From NCBI RefSeq assembly GCF_000377005.1, contig NZ_AQYB01000033.1:434001-498000 (forward strand): 64,000 nucleotides of DNA, read 5' to 3'. Both the position numbers and the translations under genes were made by a program. The notes beneath the pieces were generated by a model. The model saw only the letters and a list, made by a program, of their open reading frames with translations. It ran no database searches and was not told the origin of the DNA. Below are positions 44,957 through 55,283 of the stretch, one piece after another (position 1 is the stretch's first letter; the number at the start of each line of letters is the position of its first letter). The stretch is from Streptococcus minor DSM 17118. GTDB taxonomy: Bacteria; Bacillota; Bacilli; Lactobacillales; Streptococcaceae.

Positions 44957-45220
44957 TTACGCCAATCCTTCCTTGTCCATTGTTTCAGTGATAGCTGCGA
45001 TAGCGTCGTCAGCGTCAGCACCTTCAGCAGTGATGGTTACATCTGCACCTTGACCAACTCCAAGGCTCATCACGCCCATGATTGATTTCAAGTTCACAGA
45101 CTTGTCTTTATAGTTCAAAGTGATATCTGAAGCGAACTTGCTAGCTGTTTGCACAAGCAAAGTTGCTGGACGTGCGTGGATACCTGTTTCTGCCACAATG
45201 TGGAATTCTTTTGAAGCCAT
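44957..45220 (-). CDS. ptsH: Phosphocarrier protein HPr
   Basis: An 87-residue protein of normal length. H15 in [10 protein letters not shown] takes phosphate from enzyme I. S46 in [12 protein letters not shown] is the HPr kinase site, and HPr(Ser-P) is the CcpA corepressor in Firmicutes. Ribosome-binding site AAAGGAGAA. First gene of ptsHI, with a strong promoter upstream and a hairpin at the predicted 5' end of the mRNA. Confidence 0.99.
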   Translation of the reverse strand: MASKEFHIVAETGIHARPATLLVQTASKFASDITLNYKDKSVNLKSIMGVMSLGVGQGADVTITAEGADADDAIAAITETMDKEGLA

Positions 45221-45252
45221 AGTTGGATTCTCCTTTGTTTTTTCAAAATTGC

Positions 45253-45308
45253 GGGTTAGTGATAACCCTTACAAGAAGCATTATACCATTTCTTGAAATC
45301 ATTTTCAA
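45253..45308 (-). promoter_or_regulatory. ptsHI promoter with cre-like palindrome and 5' hairpin
   Basis: TTGAAA (45303-45308), a 17-bp spacer and TATAAT (45280-45285) with TGG in front. The palindrome TGAAAATGATTTCA across the -35 differs from the cre consensus by one central base. The new mRNA would begin with GGGTTA-TCAC-TAACCC (45253-45268), a perfect 6-bp hairpin that could stabilise it. Confidence 0.65.
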
Positions 45309-45347
45309 GATTTTTTTGTGATACTTTCAAAATCTCGGTGAAAATTC

Positions 45348-45376
45348 AAAAAAGTTAGGAAATTCCTAACTTTTTT
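45348..45376 (-). terminator. Intrinsic terminator overlapping the icd stop
   Basis: A 14-bp near-perfect palindrome (45348-45361 with 45363-45376). The icd TAG (45366-45368) is within the stem. Confidence 0.85.
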
Positions 45377-46556
45377 GAATAAAATCAATTATATTCTGAG
45401 TAAATTGGCTAGTTGAGACCGCTTGGAGACCTTTTTCACCAGCTAAATCTGCCGTAAACCAACCATTGGCAAAATTGTTCTCAATGGCTTTTGTAATCAT
45501 AGAAGCAACCTGATGCCAACCGATATAATCAAAAAGCATACAACCTGAGAGGAGGACAGAGCATGGGTTAGCTTTGTCTTGTCCAGCTATGTCCGGGGCG
45601 GTTCCATGAGTAGCTTCAAAAATGGCATGTCCTGTCAGGTAATTGATATTAGCACCAGGTGAAATCCCGATTCCACCAACCTGTGCTGCTAGAGCATCGC
45701 TAGCATAGTCTCCATTTAAGTTTGTTAGGGCGACAACATCAAACTGCTCAGGCTTAAGAAGAATCTGCTGGAGGAAGTTATCTGCAATAAGGTCTGAAAC
45801 AACCAATCGACCTGATGCTAACTCATTTGCGTATTCACGCTGAGCCAATTCGTAGCCCCATTGACGAAAACCACCTTCTGTAAATTTCTGGATGTTGCCT
45901 TTATGGACAAGAGTAACCTTATTTAGGTTATTTTCTAAAGCGTATTCGATAGCTGCACGAATCAGACGCTCACTCCCTTCAACTGAGATAGGCTTGATGC
46001 CGATACTACTGCTTTCTGGGAAACGGATTTTTTTAACACCCATATCTGCCTGCAAAAACTGGATGATTTTTTTCACATCAGCACTGCCAGCTTGCCACTC
46101 GATACCTGCATATATATCTTCAGTATTTTCACGAAAAATAATAATATCAGTTTTTTCTGGATGCTTGAGTGGACTGTCAATCCCTTTGAAATAGCGAACA
46201 GGACGAACACAGGCATAAAGGTCCAGCTCTTGACGTAAGGCTACATTGAGAGAACGAATCCCTCCACCCACTGGTGTTTCCAAAGGCCCCTTGATAGCAA
46301 CTAAGTGTTTCTGAATGATATCTAGGGTTTCATCTGGTAACCAGTTACCTGTCTGATCAAAAGATTTTTTTCCGGCCAACACTTCTAGCCAAGTCACTTT
46401 TTTCTGACCTGAGAAGGCTTTTTCCACCGCTGCATCAAATACAGCTTGCGCATTCTGCCAAATGTCCTTGCCAATACCATCTCCTTCAATAAAAGGAATG
46501 ATGGGACAATCTGGTACTCTCAAACGGCCTTTTTCTAATACAATCGTTTCTGTCAT
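45366..46556 (-). CDS. icd: Isocitrate dehydrogenase (NADP-type)
   Basis: A 396-residue protein making 2-oxoglutarate from isocitrate. [12 protein letters not shown] near the N-terminus, the substrate loop [27 protein letters not shown] (about 111-137) with its arginines and serine, and the C-terminal metal/cofactor part [19 protein letters not shown] and [12 protein letters not shown]. Last gene of acn-citZ-icd. With no 2-oxoglutarate dehydrogenase in view, the likely purpose is glutamate synthesis rather than energy. The start has AAGGAGTAAGT upstream. Confidence 0.95.
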   Translation of the reverse strand: MTETIVLEKGRLRVPDCPIIPFIEGDGIGKDIWQNAQAVFDAAVEKAFSGQKKVTWLEVLAGKKSFDQTGNWLPDETLDIIQKHLVAIKGPLETPVGGGIRSLNVALRQELDLYACVRPVRYFKGIDSPLKHPEKTDIIIFRENTEDIYAGIEWQAGSADVKKIIQFLQADMGVKKIRFPESSSIGIKPISVEGSERLIRAAIEYALENNLNKVTLVHKGNIQKFTEGGFRQWGYELAQREYANELASGRLVVSDLIADNFLQQILLKPEQFDVVALTNLNGDYASDALAAQVGGIGISPGANINYLTGHAIFEATHGTAPDIAGQDKANPCSVLLSGCMLFDYIGWHQVASMITKAIENNFANGWFTADLAGEKGLQAVSTSQFTQNIIDFIQKS

Positions 46557-46565
46557 ACTTACTCC

Positions 46566-47684
46566 TTAACGTTTTCCAATCGGTAGATATTCCAAGTTAC
46601 ATTGTCCAAGGTAATTAGAACGTGGACGAATCAATTTATTGTTCTTCTGCTGTTCTTGAATATGGGCAATCCATCCTGAAACTCGACTCATCGCAAAGAT
46701 AAGGGTAAAGATGGATGAATCAATACCCAGCACATGGTAAACAGTTGCCGAATAGAAGTCAACATTGGGAATCAAACCTTTGGTGTGTTTCATATAGTCT
46801 TCAATTTCACGAGACAGCTGGAACCAGATTTCGTTTTCAGTTCCGACTGTTAACTCCTCTGCCATCTGGCGCAGGTATTTTTCTCGCGGATCCTGGGTCT
46901 TATAGACTCGGTGGCCAAAGCCCATGATTTTTTCTTGAGAGTCCAATTTTTCCTGCAAATAGGCCTTGGTATCCCCATATTCTCGAATTTCCTGCAACAT
47001 GTCGAAGACTTTTTCATTGGCACCACCATGAAGCGGTCCCTTGAGAGTTCCAATAGCTGTAGTAACACAGGAATAAATATCCGATAGGGTTGATGCACAG
47101 ACACGTGCCGCAAAAGTGGAAGCATTGAGCTCATGGTCTGCATGGAGAATAAGAGCCTTATTCAGAGCCTTGACTTCTAACTCTGTTGGCTCCTGCCCAT
47201 TCAGCATATAGAGAAAATTGGCTGCAAAACCTAGGTCATCACGTGGCTCAATTGGTGTTTGCCCACTTCTCAACCTTGCAAAAGTCGCAATAATAGTCGG
47301 CATTTTGGCCATTAACTGAATAGACTGCTCATAAGTCGCTTCAACTGAATTGTCTTCTGCATTGACATTGTAGACTCCCAACAAGCTAACCGTCGAACGC
47401 AGTACGCTCATAGGATGAAGGTGACGGCGAGATTGGATCAGGATACATTGCTCTACTGCATCGCTAATCGGATACTCTGAACGCAATTCCTTGATAAAAT
47501 TCTTCAATTCTATTGCTGTTGGCAAATGAAGATTCCAAAGAAGATAAATAACTTCCTCAAAACTAGCATTATTTTCCATGAGTTCAGATATATTATAACC
47601 TGCATAAGCCAAGTCATCATCCACAATCGAGCTGATGCGAGTATTACAGGCGATTAAATCTTTCAATCCACTTTCTTCTGCCAT
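46566..47684 (-). CDS. citZ: Citrate synthase
   Basis: 372 residues of the type I (CitZ/short) citrate synthase family. Catalytic histidines in [11 protein letters not shown] (about 220) and MGFGHRVYK (about 259), with the aspartate in [13 protein letters not shown] (about 310). It condenses oxaloacetate and acetyl-CoA. It starts 1 nt after the acn stop with AAGGAG upstream, so it is translationally linked. The methylcitrate activity found in some short citrate synthases cannot be excluded, but the aconitase/icd neighbours favour citrate. Confidence 0.95.
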   Translation of the reverse strand: MAEESGLKDLIACNTRISSIVDDDLAYAGYNISELMENNASFEEVIYLLWNLHLPTAIELKNFIKELRSEYPISDAVEQCILIQSRRHLHPMSVLRSTVSLLGVYNVNAEDNSVEATYEQSIQLMAKMPTIIATFARLRSGQTPIEPRDDLGFAANFLYMLNGQEPTELEVKALNKALILHADHELNASTFAARVCASTLSDIYSCVTTAIGTLKGPLHGGANEKVFDMLQEIREYGDTKAYLQEKLDSQEKIMGFGHRVYKTQDPREKYLRQMAEELTVGTENEIWFQLSREIEDYMKHTKGLIPNVDFYSATVYHVLGIDSSIFTLIFAMSRVSGWIAHIQEQQKNNKLIRPRSNYLGQCNLEYLPIGKR

Positions 47685-47685
47685 A

Positions 47686-50352
47686 TTAAGCTCCTTCTAA
47701 CTTTTTGCGAACAACCATTGGTAAAATACCACCGTTTTTATAGTAACGAATATCTGCATCCGCATCAAAGCGAACCAGAGCTTGGAAGTGTTTTTCACCT
47801 GCCTCATCACGGGCGATAATATCCACGATGTCATTGATACCTGGGTTTTCTGACAGGTTAATATCATAGGTCTCAAACCCTGTCAAGCCAAGACTTTCAG
47901 CTGTTTGTCCCTCTAGAAATTGGAGGGGCAAGAGACCCATCATGACAAGATTTGAACGGTGAATACGCTCGAAACTTTCTGCCAAGACAGCCTTGACTCC
48001 AAGCAGATTTGAACCTTTGGCTGCCCAATCACGACTGGACCCCATACCGTAGTCCTTACCTGCAATCACTAAGGTACCAATGTTTTCATCCTTGTAGCGC
48101 ATAGCAGCATCGTAAATCGGCATAATTTCCCCTTTATAATAGGTATATCCACCAATTTTACCAGCAGCTAACTGATTGTTTATACGGATATTGGCAAAGG
48201 TTCCTCGCATCATGACTTCGTGATTGCCGCGACGACTTCCATAAGAATTAAAATCCGCATAGTCTACACCATGTTCATCTAAATAGCGAGCAGCTGGACT
48301 GCTTTTTGCTATATTTCCTGCTGGAGAAATATGGTCTGTTGTCACCGAATCACCAAACTTGGCCAATACCTGCAAATTTCTCAGAGGTTTGATGGCTAGG
48401 TCATCCCCCAAAACATCAAAATAAGGTGGATTTTGAATGTAGGTTGAAGCCTCATTCCACTTGTATATCTTGCTGTCTTCAGTCGGAATCAGATTCCATT
48501 TCTCACTATCGGTAAAGACGTGCTCATACTCTCTTTCAAAAAGTTCGCGGGTTACATACTTGTCTACGTACTGGGATACTTGGTCACTAGTTGGCATGAT
48601 ATCGTTTAGATAAACTGGCTGACCTTCTTGATCAAACCCCAGTGGCTCTGTAGTCAAATCAACATTTGTATTGCCCGCAAGAGCATAGGCTACGACTAAG
48701 GGTGGACTCGCAAGAAAATTGGCTTTGACCAGTGGATTGATACGCCCTTCAAAGTTACGGTTCCCAGATAGAACACCTGATACCAAGAGATCAGATTCTA
48801 CAATAGCTTGCGCCATTTCTGGGCGAAGATTGCCTGAGTTACCGATACAGGTGGTACAACCATAACCAACTAAGTTGAAACCCAACTGGTCTAAATAGGT
48901 TTGGAGCCCAGAATTTTCTAAATAGCCCGTAACGACCTTGGAACCTGGCGCTAGAGAAGTTTTCACAGTTGGAGAAACTTTCAATCCTCGCTCCACAGCA
49001 TTTTTGGCCAAGAGTCCTGCCGACATGAGCACATAGGGATTGGAGGTGTTGGTACAAGAAGTAATGGCAGCAATAGCTACGTGCCCCGTTTTAATTTCTT
49101 CGTCATGGTCATCAAAATGAACAGTGGCTGTTTTGGTAACTTCATCTTTAGAAAGCCCAAACCCTTGAACACCAGCTTCACGAACCAGAGAATCTTGGAA
49201 GGTCTGCTTTGCATCAGCTAAATTAATCAAGTCCTGAGGGCGTTTTGGTCCAGAAATAGACGGGGTAATGGTAGAAAGATCCAATTCGACAATCTTGCTA
49301 TAATGAGCCTGCTGATTTGGATCATAAAAGAGATGATTTCTTTTTGCATAGGCTTCGGTCAGAGCGATATGTTCTTCTGGACGGTTGGTCAGGCGCATAT
49401 AGTTAAGGGTTTCAGCATCGATAGGAAAATAACCACAGGTTGCACCATATTCTGGTGCCATATTGGCTACAGTAGCACGGTCAGCCAAACTAAGATTAGC
49501 TAAACCGTCACCAAAGAACTCAACAAACTTACCAACCACTTTTTCCTGACGCAAAACTTGAGTGACTTTTAAAGCCAGATCTGTGGCGGTCGCAATTTTT
49601 GGTAACTGACCAGTCAGGCGGACACCAATTACCTCAGGAATAGGAAAATACGAGGCTTCTCCCAGCATGGCTGCCTCTGCCTCAATACCACCAACTCCCC
49701 AACCTAGAACACCGATACCATTAATCATCGTCGTATGGCTATCCGTACCAAACATGGAATCAGGATAGAGAAGTCCATCCTTTTCGATGATAACATCACT
49801 AAGAAACTCAATATTAACCTGATGAATAATCCCAGTCGCTGGTGGAACAGCTCGATAATTATCAAAGGACTTTTCTGCCCATTTGAGAAACTCATAACGC
49901 TCATTGTTGCGTTGAAACTCTAGGTCAATATTATCCTCTAGCGCAGAATCTGTCCCGTAAAAATCAACCTGAACAGAATGGTCAATGACCAAATCAACCG
50001 GGATTTCTGGATTGATTAGTTCTGGGTTACCACCATTTTTTACAATTGCATCTCGCATGGAAGCTAGGTCAACTACTACTGGTACACCTGTAAAATCTTG
50101 TAATATCACTCGACTTGGTTTGAAAGGAACTTCACCTCTTGGTTTGGTTGCAGAATAGTTAACCAAATCTTTAATGTGATTTTTCGTGACATCCAAACCA
50201 TCATATTTACGCAGAAGACTCTCCAATAAAATACGAATAGTGTAGGGAAGTGTATGAACTAAAACCGACTCACTTTCACAGGCTGCTGCAATATCAAAAT
50301 ACCGATAGACTTGATTTTTAAACGCATACGATTGACTATGTAGTTGTTCCAT
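47686..50352 (-). CDS. acn: Aconitate hydratase (AcnA/CitB type)
   Basis: 888 residues, as for bacterial AcnA. The iron-sulfur cysteines are in [12 protein letters not shown] (about 434) and [14 protein letters not shown] (about 500); substrate residues lie in DSHTTMING and [10 protein letters not shown]. It converts citrate to isocitrate. First gene of a three-gene operon with promoter TTGATT-17-TATAAT at 50379-50407. The operon lies between ptsHI and the divergent nrdHEF genes. Confidence 0.97.
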   Translation of the reverse strand: MEQLHSQSYAFKNQVYRYFDIAAACESESVLVHTLPYTIRILLESLLRKYDGLDVTKNHIKDLVNYSATKPRGEVPFKPSRVILQDFTGVPVVVDLASMRDAIVKNGGNPELINPEIPVDLVIDHSVQVDFYGTDSALEDNIDLEFQRNNERYEFLKWAEKSFDNYRAVPPATGIIHQVNIEFLSDVIIEKDGLLYPDSMFGTDSHTTMINGIGVLGWGVGGIEAEAAMLGEASYFPIPEVIGVRLTGQLPKIATATDLALKVTQVLRQEKVVGKFVEFFGDGLANLSLADRATVANMAPEYGATCGYFPIDAETLNYMRLTNRPEEHIALTEAYAKRNHLFYDPNQQAHYSKIVELDLSTITPSISGPKRPQDLINLADAKQTFQDSLVREAGVQGFGLSKDEVTKTATVHFDDHDEEIKTGHVAIAAITSCTNTSNPYVLMSAGLLAKNAVERGLKVSPTVKTSLAPGSKVVTGYLENSGLQTYLDQLGFNLVGYGCTTCIGNSGNLRPEMAQAIVESDLLVSGVLSGNRNFEGRINPLVKANFLASPPLVVAYALAGNTNVDLTTEPLGFDQEGQPVYLNDIMPTSDQVSQYVDKYVTRELFEREYEHVFTDSEKWNLIPTEDSKIYKWNEASTYIQNPPYFDVLGDDLAIKPLRNLQVLAKFGDSVTTDHISPAGNIAKSSPAARYLDEHGVDYADFNSYGSRRGNHEVMMRGTFANIRINNQLAAGKIGGYTYYKGEIMPIYDAAMRYKDENIGTLVIAGKDYGMGSSRDWAAKGSNLLGVKAVLAESFERIHRSNLVMMGLLPLQFLEGQTAESLGLTGFETYDINLSENPGINDIVDIIARDEAGEKHFQALVRFDADADIRYYKNGGILPMVVRKKLEGA

Positions 50353-50378
50353 ACAGGCACCTCATCTTTTTGTTGAAT

Positions 50379-50407
50379 ATTATACATTAAATTTTCTGAC
50401 AAATCAA
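50379..50407 (-). promoter_or_regulatory. Promoter of acn-citZ-icd
   Basis: TTGATT (50402-50407), a 17-bp spacer and TATAAT (50379-50384) on the minus strand. Confidence 0.7.
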
Positions 50408-50530
50408 GCTCTAATGTAATTCATGTAACATTTTATAACATCGCTACTTTTTTCCATTCTTTTGATAACAAAGCTTTCGTTTTTCATTTTGTTTCAGAAA
50501 GGTTGACAAACCTCATCACATCAAGGCTTT

Positions 50531-50614
50531 GCACAATATATGGTATCTAAGGAAAAGATTAGACACAAAATATTGGGCTCTTCAATTGACTTTTGCTTCA
50601 TTTCATTGTATTCT
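50531..50614 (+). promoter_or_regulatory. nrdHE promoter with tandem NrdR boxes
   Basis: Two NrdR-box-like 16-mers, GCACAATATATGGTAT (50531-50546) and ACACAAAATATTGGGC (50563-50578), are 32 bp apart start to start, the three-turn spacing reported for NrdR pairs. The promoter TTGACT (50586-50591), 17 bp, TATTCT (50609-50614) follows. Repression by NrdR-ATP/dATP is inferred. Confidence 0.75.
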
Positions 50615-50648
50615 ATTGGAGTGATTATATTTTATAAAGGAGATGAAA

Positions 50649-50867
50649 ATGGTAACCATCTATTCAAAGAATAACTGTGTTCAATGTAAAATGACGAAAC
50701 GCTTTTTAGAGCAGCACCAAGTCGATTTTAAGGAAATTAATTTGGATGAACAACCAGAATTTATCGAATATGTAAAAGGTTTGGGGTTCTCCGCAGCACC
50801 TGTTATAGAAACAATTTCTGAGACTTTCTCGGGTTTCCAACCAGCTAAATTGAAGACCTTGGTATAG
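50649..50867 (+). CDS. nrdH: Glutaredoxin-like protein NrdH
   Basis: 72 residues from MVTIYSKNNC; the ATG two codons earlier touches the AAAGGAG ribosome-binding site. The redox pair is CVQC (C10, C13), and the C-terminal GFSAAPVIET and FSGFQP segments are typical of NrdH. It delivers electrons, normally from thioredoxin reductase, to the class Ib ribonucleotide reductase encoded next. Confidence 0.95.
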   Translation: MVTIYSKNNCVQCKMTKRFLEQHQVDFKEINLDEQPEFIEYVKGLGFSAAPVIETISETFSGFQPAKLKTLV

Positions 50868-50919
50868 GACTTTTAATTTTTTACACCCCTAAACGACTAT
50901 ATTAAGAGAGAAGAGAACT

Positions 50920-53079
50920 ATGAGTTTGAAAGAATTAGGTGATGTTTCTTATTTCCGCCTAAATAATGAAATCAACCGTCCAGTGAATGGACAAATTCCG
51001 CTCCACAAGGACCAAGAAGCCCTACAAGCCTTTTTCAAGGAAAATGTCTTCCCAAATACCATGCAATTCGATAGCATGGTTGATAAAATCAACTACTTAG
51101 TGGAAGAAAACTATATTGAAAAAGAATTTTTGGAGCAATATAGCCCAGAGTTTATTGAGAAATTGGCTCAATTCTTGAAAGACCAAAACTTCCAATTTAA
51201 ATCTTTCATGGCTGCCTACAAGTTCTACCAACAATATGCACTGAAAACCAATGACGGTGCTTATTATTTAGAAAGCATGGAAGATCGTGTCTTCTTCAAT
51301 GCCCTCTACTTTGCAGAAGGCAACGAGCAACTTGCACTTGATTTGGCCAACGAAATGATCCACCTTCGCTACCAACCTGCGACACCGAGTTTCTTGAATG
51401 CCGGTCGTGCTCGTCGTGGTGAACTGGTTTCTTGTTTTCTTCTCCAAGTGACAGATGATATGAACTCGATCGGTCGTTCAATCAACTCTGCCCTGCAGCT
51501 ATCTCGTATCGGTGGTGGTGTAGGGATTTCCCTGAGCAACCTCCGTGAGGCTGGTGCTCCTATCAAGGGCTACGAAGGGGCTGCATCTGGAGTCGTACCT
51601 GTTATGAAGCTCTTTGAGGATAGCTTCTCCTACTCCAATCAGCTAGGACAGCGTCAAGGGGCAGGCGTGGTCTATCTGGATGTCTTCCATCCGGATATCA
51701 TTGCTTTTCTTTCCACCAAGAAGGAAAATGCGGATGAAAAAGTTCGCGTGAAGACTCTCTCATTAGGTGTGACTATTCCAGATAAATTCTACGAGCTAGC
51801 TCGTAACAATGAAGATATGTACCTTTTCAGCCCTTACTCTGTAGAATTGGAGTATGGTGTACCATTTAGCTACATTGATATCACTGAAAAATATGACGAA
51901 TTAGTAGCGAATCCCAACATCCGCAAAAGCAAGATTAAAGCCCGTGATTTAGAGACAGAGATTTCCAAACTCCAGCAAGAATCTGGCTATCCTTACGTGA
52001 TTAACATTGACACAGTGAACCGTCACAACCCAGTTGATGGCAAAATCATCATGTCTAACCTCTGTTCGGAAATCCTTCAGGTTCAAACACCAAGCAAAAT
52101 TAACGATTCACAAGAATATGTCAAAATGGGAACAGATGTATCTTGTAATCTAGGTTCAACCAACATTGTCAACCTCATGAAATCACCAGATTTCGGCCGT
52201 TCTGTACGAACCATGACACGCGCCTTGACATACGTCACTGATCATTCGCATATCTCTGCTGTACCTTCTATCGAAGTTGGTAATGAACGTGCGCACTCTA
52301 TCGGTCTTGGTGCCATGGGACTGCACTCATACTTAGCTCAGAATTTGATTGAGTACGGCTCAAAAACAGCGGTTGAATTTACCAACATCTACTTCATGCT
52401 TCTCAACTACTGGACCTTGGTAGAATCAAATAATATCGCCCGTGAGCGCAAGACTACCTTCCATCACTTTGAAAAGTCAGCATACGCAGATGGAACATAC
52501 TTTGAAAAGTATATAACCGGTACCTACCAACCAAGTTCAGACAAAGTGAAGAAACTCTTTGAAGGTATCTTTATCCCGAACGGTCAAGATTGGGCAGACC
52601 TTCGTGACAAGGTCATGACAGATGGTCTCTATCACCAAAACCGTCTAGCTGTTGCGCCTAACGGCTCCATCTCCTATATCAATGACGTATCTGCATCTAT
52701 CCATCCGATTACCCAACGGATTGAAGAGCGCCAAGAAAAGAAAATCGGTAAGATTTACTATCCAGCAGCTGGATTGGCTACCGAAACTATTCCTTTCTAC
52801 AAATCTGCTTATGACATGGATATGCGCAAGGTCATTGATGTTTATGCTGCTGCTACAGAGCACGTAGACCAAGGTCTATCATTAACTCTCTTCCTTCGTA
52901 GCGAATTGCCAAAAGCCCTCTACGAATGGAAAACAGAGAACAAGCAAACCACACGTGACCTCTCTATCCTGCGCAATTATGCTTATAACAAGGGCATCAA
53001 GTCCATCTACTACGTCCGCACCTTTACGGATGATGGCGAAGAAGTTGGAGCAAACCAATGTGAGAGCTGTGTGATTTAA
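50920..53079 (+). CDS. nrdE: Class Ib ribonucleotide reductase alpha subunit NrdE
   Basis: 719 residues. Substrate-site motifs include LSNLREAGAPIKGYEGAASG, the catalytic segment NLCSEI (C with E), and VAPNGSISYI. The C-terminal CESCVI pair passes electrons from NrdH. It lacks the N-terminal ATP-cone activity domain of class Ia enzymes, as expected. It follows nrdH by 52 nt; nrdF is 461 nt further on behind its own promoter. It makes dNDPs under aerobic conditions. Confidence 0.98.
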   Translation: MSLKELGDVSYFRLNNEINRPVNGQIPLHKDQEALQAFFKENVFPNTMQFDSMVDKINYLVEENYIEKEFLEQYSPEFIEKLAQFLKDQNFQFKSFMAAYKFYQQYALKTNDGAYYLESMEDRVFFNALYFAEGNEQLALDLANEMIHLRYQPATPSFLNAGRARRGELVSCFLLQVTDDMNSIGRSINSALQLSRIGGGVGISLSNLREAGAPIKGYEGAASGVVPVMKLFEDSFSYSNQLGQRQGAGVVYLDVFHPDIIAFLSTKKENADEKVRVKTLSLGVTIPDKFYELARNNEDMYLFSPYSVELEYGVPFSYIDITEKYDELVANPNIRKSKIKARDLETEISKLQQESGYPYVINIDTVNRHNPVDGKIIMSNLCSEILQVQTPSKINDSQEYVKMGTDVSCNLGSTNIVNLMKSPDFGRSVRTMTRALTYVTDHSHISAVPSIEVGNERAHSIGLGAMGLHSYLAQNLIEYGSKTAVEFTNIYFMLLNYWTLVESNNIARERKTTFHHFEKSAYADGTYFEKYITGTYQPSSDKVKKLFEGIFIPNGQDWADLRDKVMTDGLYHQNRLAVAPNGSISYINDVSASIHPITQRIEERQEKKIGKIYYPAAGLATETIPFYKSAYDMDMRKVIDVYAAATEHVDQGLSLTLFLRSELPKALYEWKTENKQTTRDLSILRNYAYNKGIKSIYYVRTFTDDGEEVGANQCESCVI

Positions 53080-53111
53080 TCAGTCAAATCCGCACGAATA
53101 TCCACAATGAT

Positions 53112-53148
53112 AAAAAAACGAGTCTAGGATCCAACATGTCCCAGACTC
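53112..53148. terminator. Bidirectional terminator between nrdE and the small membrane gene
   Basis: GAGTCTaGGA (53120-53129) pairs with TCCcAGACTC (53139-53148); on the minus strand seven T's follow, on the plus strand TTTT. Confidence 0.8.
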
Positions 53149-53353
53149 ATTTTCTGAAATATAAATAGCTAGTCTTGCGATAAAAGCGTCTAAAGAGAAA
53201 AATGATCACACCAAGGTCAACTAGTGCAACAATCAACAAGGCAAGAGTGATTTCTCCTAGAAAAACTTTCCAAAAAGTTAAAAATGTCAGATAAGAAATC
53301 AACAAAGTGCTGACCAACCAAAGGATGCAAAAGAAACTTTGGAGAACAGTCAT
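53147..53353 (-). CDS. Small membrane protein, unrecognised
   Basis: 68 residues with two hydrophobic helices (about 5-27 and 34-55) and a basic end, RRFYRKTSYLYFRK, an inside-positive hairpin. It lies antisense between nrdE and nrdF and has a good terminator on its own strand. The ribosome-binding site is poor (TAGAG region), so expression is less certain. Function unknown. Confidence 0.55.
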   Translation of the reverse strand: MTVLQSFFCILWLVSTLLISYLTFLTFWKVFLGEITLALLIVALVDLGVIIFLFRRFYRKTSYLYFRK

Positions 53354-53500
53354 AGGTTTACTCTAAACCTGTTTGCCAAGAAATTCTTTCCCTAGCAACA
53401 GAGTATCAACAAACACTATTGAACCAACGAAAACTAGCTCTGCTAGCATTTCCAAGATGATTCCATTTTGCTACTCCTTTTCGCTTATCCTGTCAAATTA

Positions 53501-53509
53501 TGCTATAAT
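53501..53509 (+). promoter_or_regulatory. Extended -10 promoter of nrdF
   Basis: TGCTATAAT (TATAAT 53504-53509), 31 nt before the ATG. No NrdR box was seen here, unlike at nrdH. Confidence 0.65.
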
Positions 53510-53540
53510 TGTCAAAGAAACTTTTAGAATGGAATAACTC

Positions 53541-54500
53541 ATGACAACCTACTACAAAGCCATAAACTGGAATGAAATTGAAGATGTGATTGACAAGTCA
53601 ACTTGGGAAAAGTTGACGGAACAATTCTGGTTGGATACCCGTATCCCCTTATCCAATGACTTAGATGACTGGCGCAAGCTATCTGCTGCCGAAAAAGATT
53701 TGGTTGGTAAGGTCTTTGGCGGACTGACGTTATTGGATACTATGCAATCCGAATCCGGTATCGAAGCCATTCGTGCCGATGTCCGGACACCACACGAGGA
53801 AGCGGTCCTCAACAACATCCAATTTATGGAATCCGTCCATGCCAAGTCTTACTCTTCTATCTTCTCCACTCTCAATACAAAAAAAGAAATCGAAGATATT
53901 TTTGAATGGACCAACAGCAACGAATATCTCCAGAAAAAGGCTGAGATTATCAACGAGATCTACCTAAATGGTAACGCCTTGCAAAAGAAAGTGGCTTCTA
54001 CTTACCTGGAAACATTCCTCTTCTACTCTGGCTTCTTTACGCCACTTTACTACCTAGGCAATAACAAGTTGGCTAACGTGGCTGAGATTATCAAGTTGAT
54101 TATCCGTGACGAATCCGTTCATGGTACCTACATCGGTTATAAGTTCCAGCTTGGCTTTAATGAATTGTCCGAAGAAGAGCAAGACGAATTCCGTGACTGG
54201 ATGTATGATCTTCTCTACCAACTTTACGAAAATGAAGAAGGCTATACCAAGTCCCTCTATGACCCAGTTGGCTGGACCGAGGAAGTTTTGACTTTCTTAC
54301 GCTACAATGCCAACAAAGCCCTCATGAATCTAGGGCAAGATCCACTCTTCCCAGACTCAGCCGATGATGTCAATCCCATCGTCATGAATGGTATCTCGAC
54401 TGGTACCTCCAACCATGACTTCTTCAGTCAGGTAGGCAATGGTTATCTCCTTGGTACCGTTGAAGCTATGCAGGAAGATGACTACAACTATGGTTTATAA
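53541..54500 (+). CDS. nrdF: Class Ib ribonucleotide reductase beta subunit NrdF
   Basis: 319 residues of the ferritin-like radical-generating subunit. Metal-ligand helices carry LDTMQSESGIEAI (no Asp/Glu swap beyond family use), NIQFMESVHAKSYSSIF with E and H, and IIRDESVHGTYIGYKFQ. The radical tyrosine lies in the LNNIQFMESVHAKSYS neighbourhood, as in other NrdF. It is expected to carry a Mn2-Y or Fe2-Y cofactor; NrdI is not in this window. Terminator directly after the stop. Confidence 0.97.
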   Translation: MTTYYKAINWNEIEDVIDKSTWEKLTEQFWLDTRIPLSNDLDDWRKLSAAEKDLVGKVFGGLTLLDTMQSESGIEAIRADVRTPHEEAVLNNIQFMESVHAKSYSSIFSTLNTKKEIEDIFEWTNSNEYLQKKAEIINEIYLNGNALQKKVASTYLETFLFYSGFFTPLYYLGNNKLANVAEIIKLIIRDESVHGTYIGYKFQLGFNELSEEEQDEFRDWMYDLLYQLYENEEGYTKSLYDPVGWTEEVLTFLRYNANKALMNLGQDPLFPDSADDVNPIVMNGISTGTSNHDFFSQVGNGYLLGTVEAMQEDDYNYGL

Positions 54501-54532
54501 AAAAGCAGAGGCCGATTGGTCCCTGCTTTTTA
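54501..54532 (+). terminator. Intrinsic terminator of nrdF
   Basis: AAAAGCAG/CTGCTTTT stem extended by GGCC/GGTCC, directly after the stop and ending in T's. Confidence 0.85.
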
Positions 54533-54541
54533 TTTGGAGTC

Positions 54542-55120
54542 TTATGCTGGTATTTTTTGATAAAAAATCATGCCAACGCCTGTATCCTCTACGAGAGTAT
54601 CCGATGGGGCCAAAAGGATAAGAAAACCAAAATAGAAATCACCCACACAACCCGCTGCATGCATACTTGTCAAAAATATGTAAGAAGGAATACTCAGCCA
54701 TCCAAGAGCAAATAGCAAAGTCAAAGTAAAGGTAATAAGGACAAAAGGTGCCATGCCAATCCAGATAAACTTTCCCTTACTGTACTTAGTACCTGGGCTA
54801 GACGCGGATAAGGCATACCAATGAAAGCCATACTTAACAGGTCTATCTGGCGCAAAAACCTTGAAAAATAGACCATGAATCAGCTCATGAATAAGGAACG
54901 TTGCAACTATTGCCAATAAAAAGAACAAGATTTCTTCTACTGTGATGGTAAACACTACCTTCTCAGGGACTACTCCAAGGCGCAGTTCCATAATAAATCC
55001 TGCCAGTTTGGAAAAAAGCGGAAGACTGATAAACAGCAGACCCAATCCAAAAAGATTGAGAAACAGCAAGACAAACTTATTTCTAGAAAGATTGATTTCC
55101 TTATATTTTTGTAGTGACAT
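54542..55120 (-). CDS. DUF3267 zincin-like membrane protein, copy 1
   Basis: 192 residues with four hydrophobic segments. The HExxH motif HELIH (H78-H82) in a membrane-proximal helix is the zinc-metallopeptidase signature of DUF3267. Next comes GLFFKVFAPDRPVKYGFHWY, shared almost word for word with the protein at 58146-58703, then a conserved IWIGMAPFVLIT. Protease activity is inferred from the motif only. It lies 163 nt downstream of the DUF3169 gene, at the far end of the accessory cluster. Confidence 0.8.
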   Translation of the reverse strand: MSLQKYKEINLSRNKFVLLFLNLFGLGLLFISLPLFSKLAGFIMELRLGVVPEKVVFTITVEEILFFLLAIVATFLIHELIHGLFFKVFAPDRPVKYGFHWYALSASSPGTKYSKGKFIWIGMAPFVLITFTLTLLFALGWLSIPSYIFLTSMHAAGCVGDFYFGFLILLAPSDTLVEDTGVGMIFYQKIPA

Positions 55121-55283
55121 ACCTCCAACCTCCTTCTATTAGTAAGTTCTATAAATGACGCTGCCTATATAAATAATAATTAGCATAGCCTTTCACTTAT
55201 CTAGCTAGTCAAAAGACATGCTAGTTGCACAAATAATACCAAACCAGACAAGTTAACAGTCTATCAGCCAAAGTGACAACTTT

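Noticed and set aside
44953..45021. 23-codon N-terminal extension of enzyme I
   Set aside because: It lies inside ptsH in another frame; known streptococcal PtsI begins [11 protein letters not shown].
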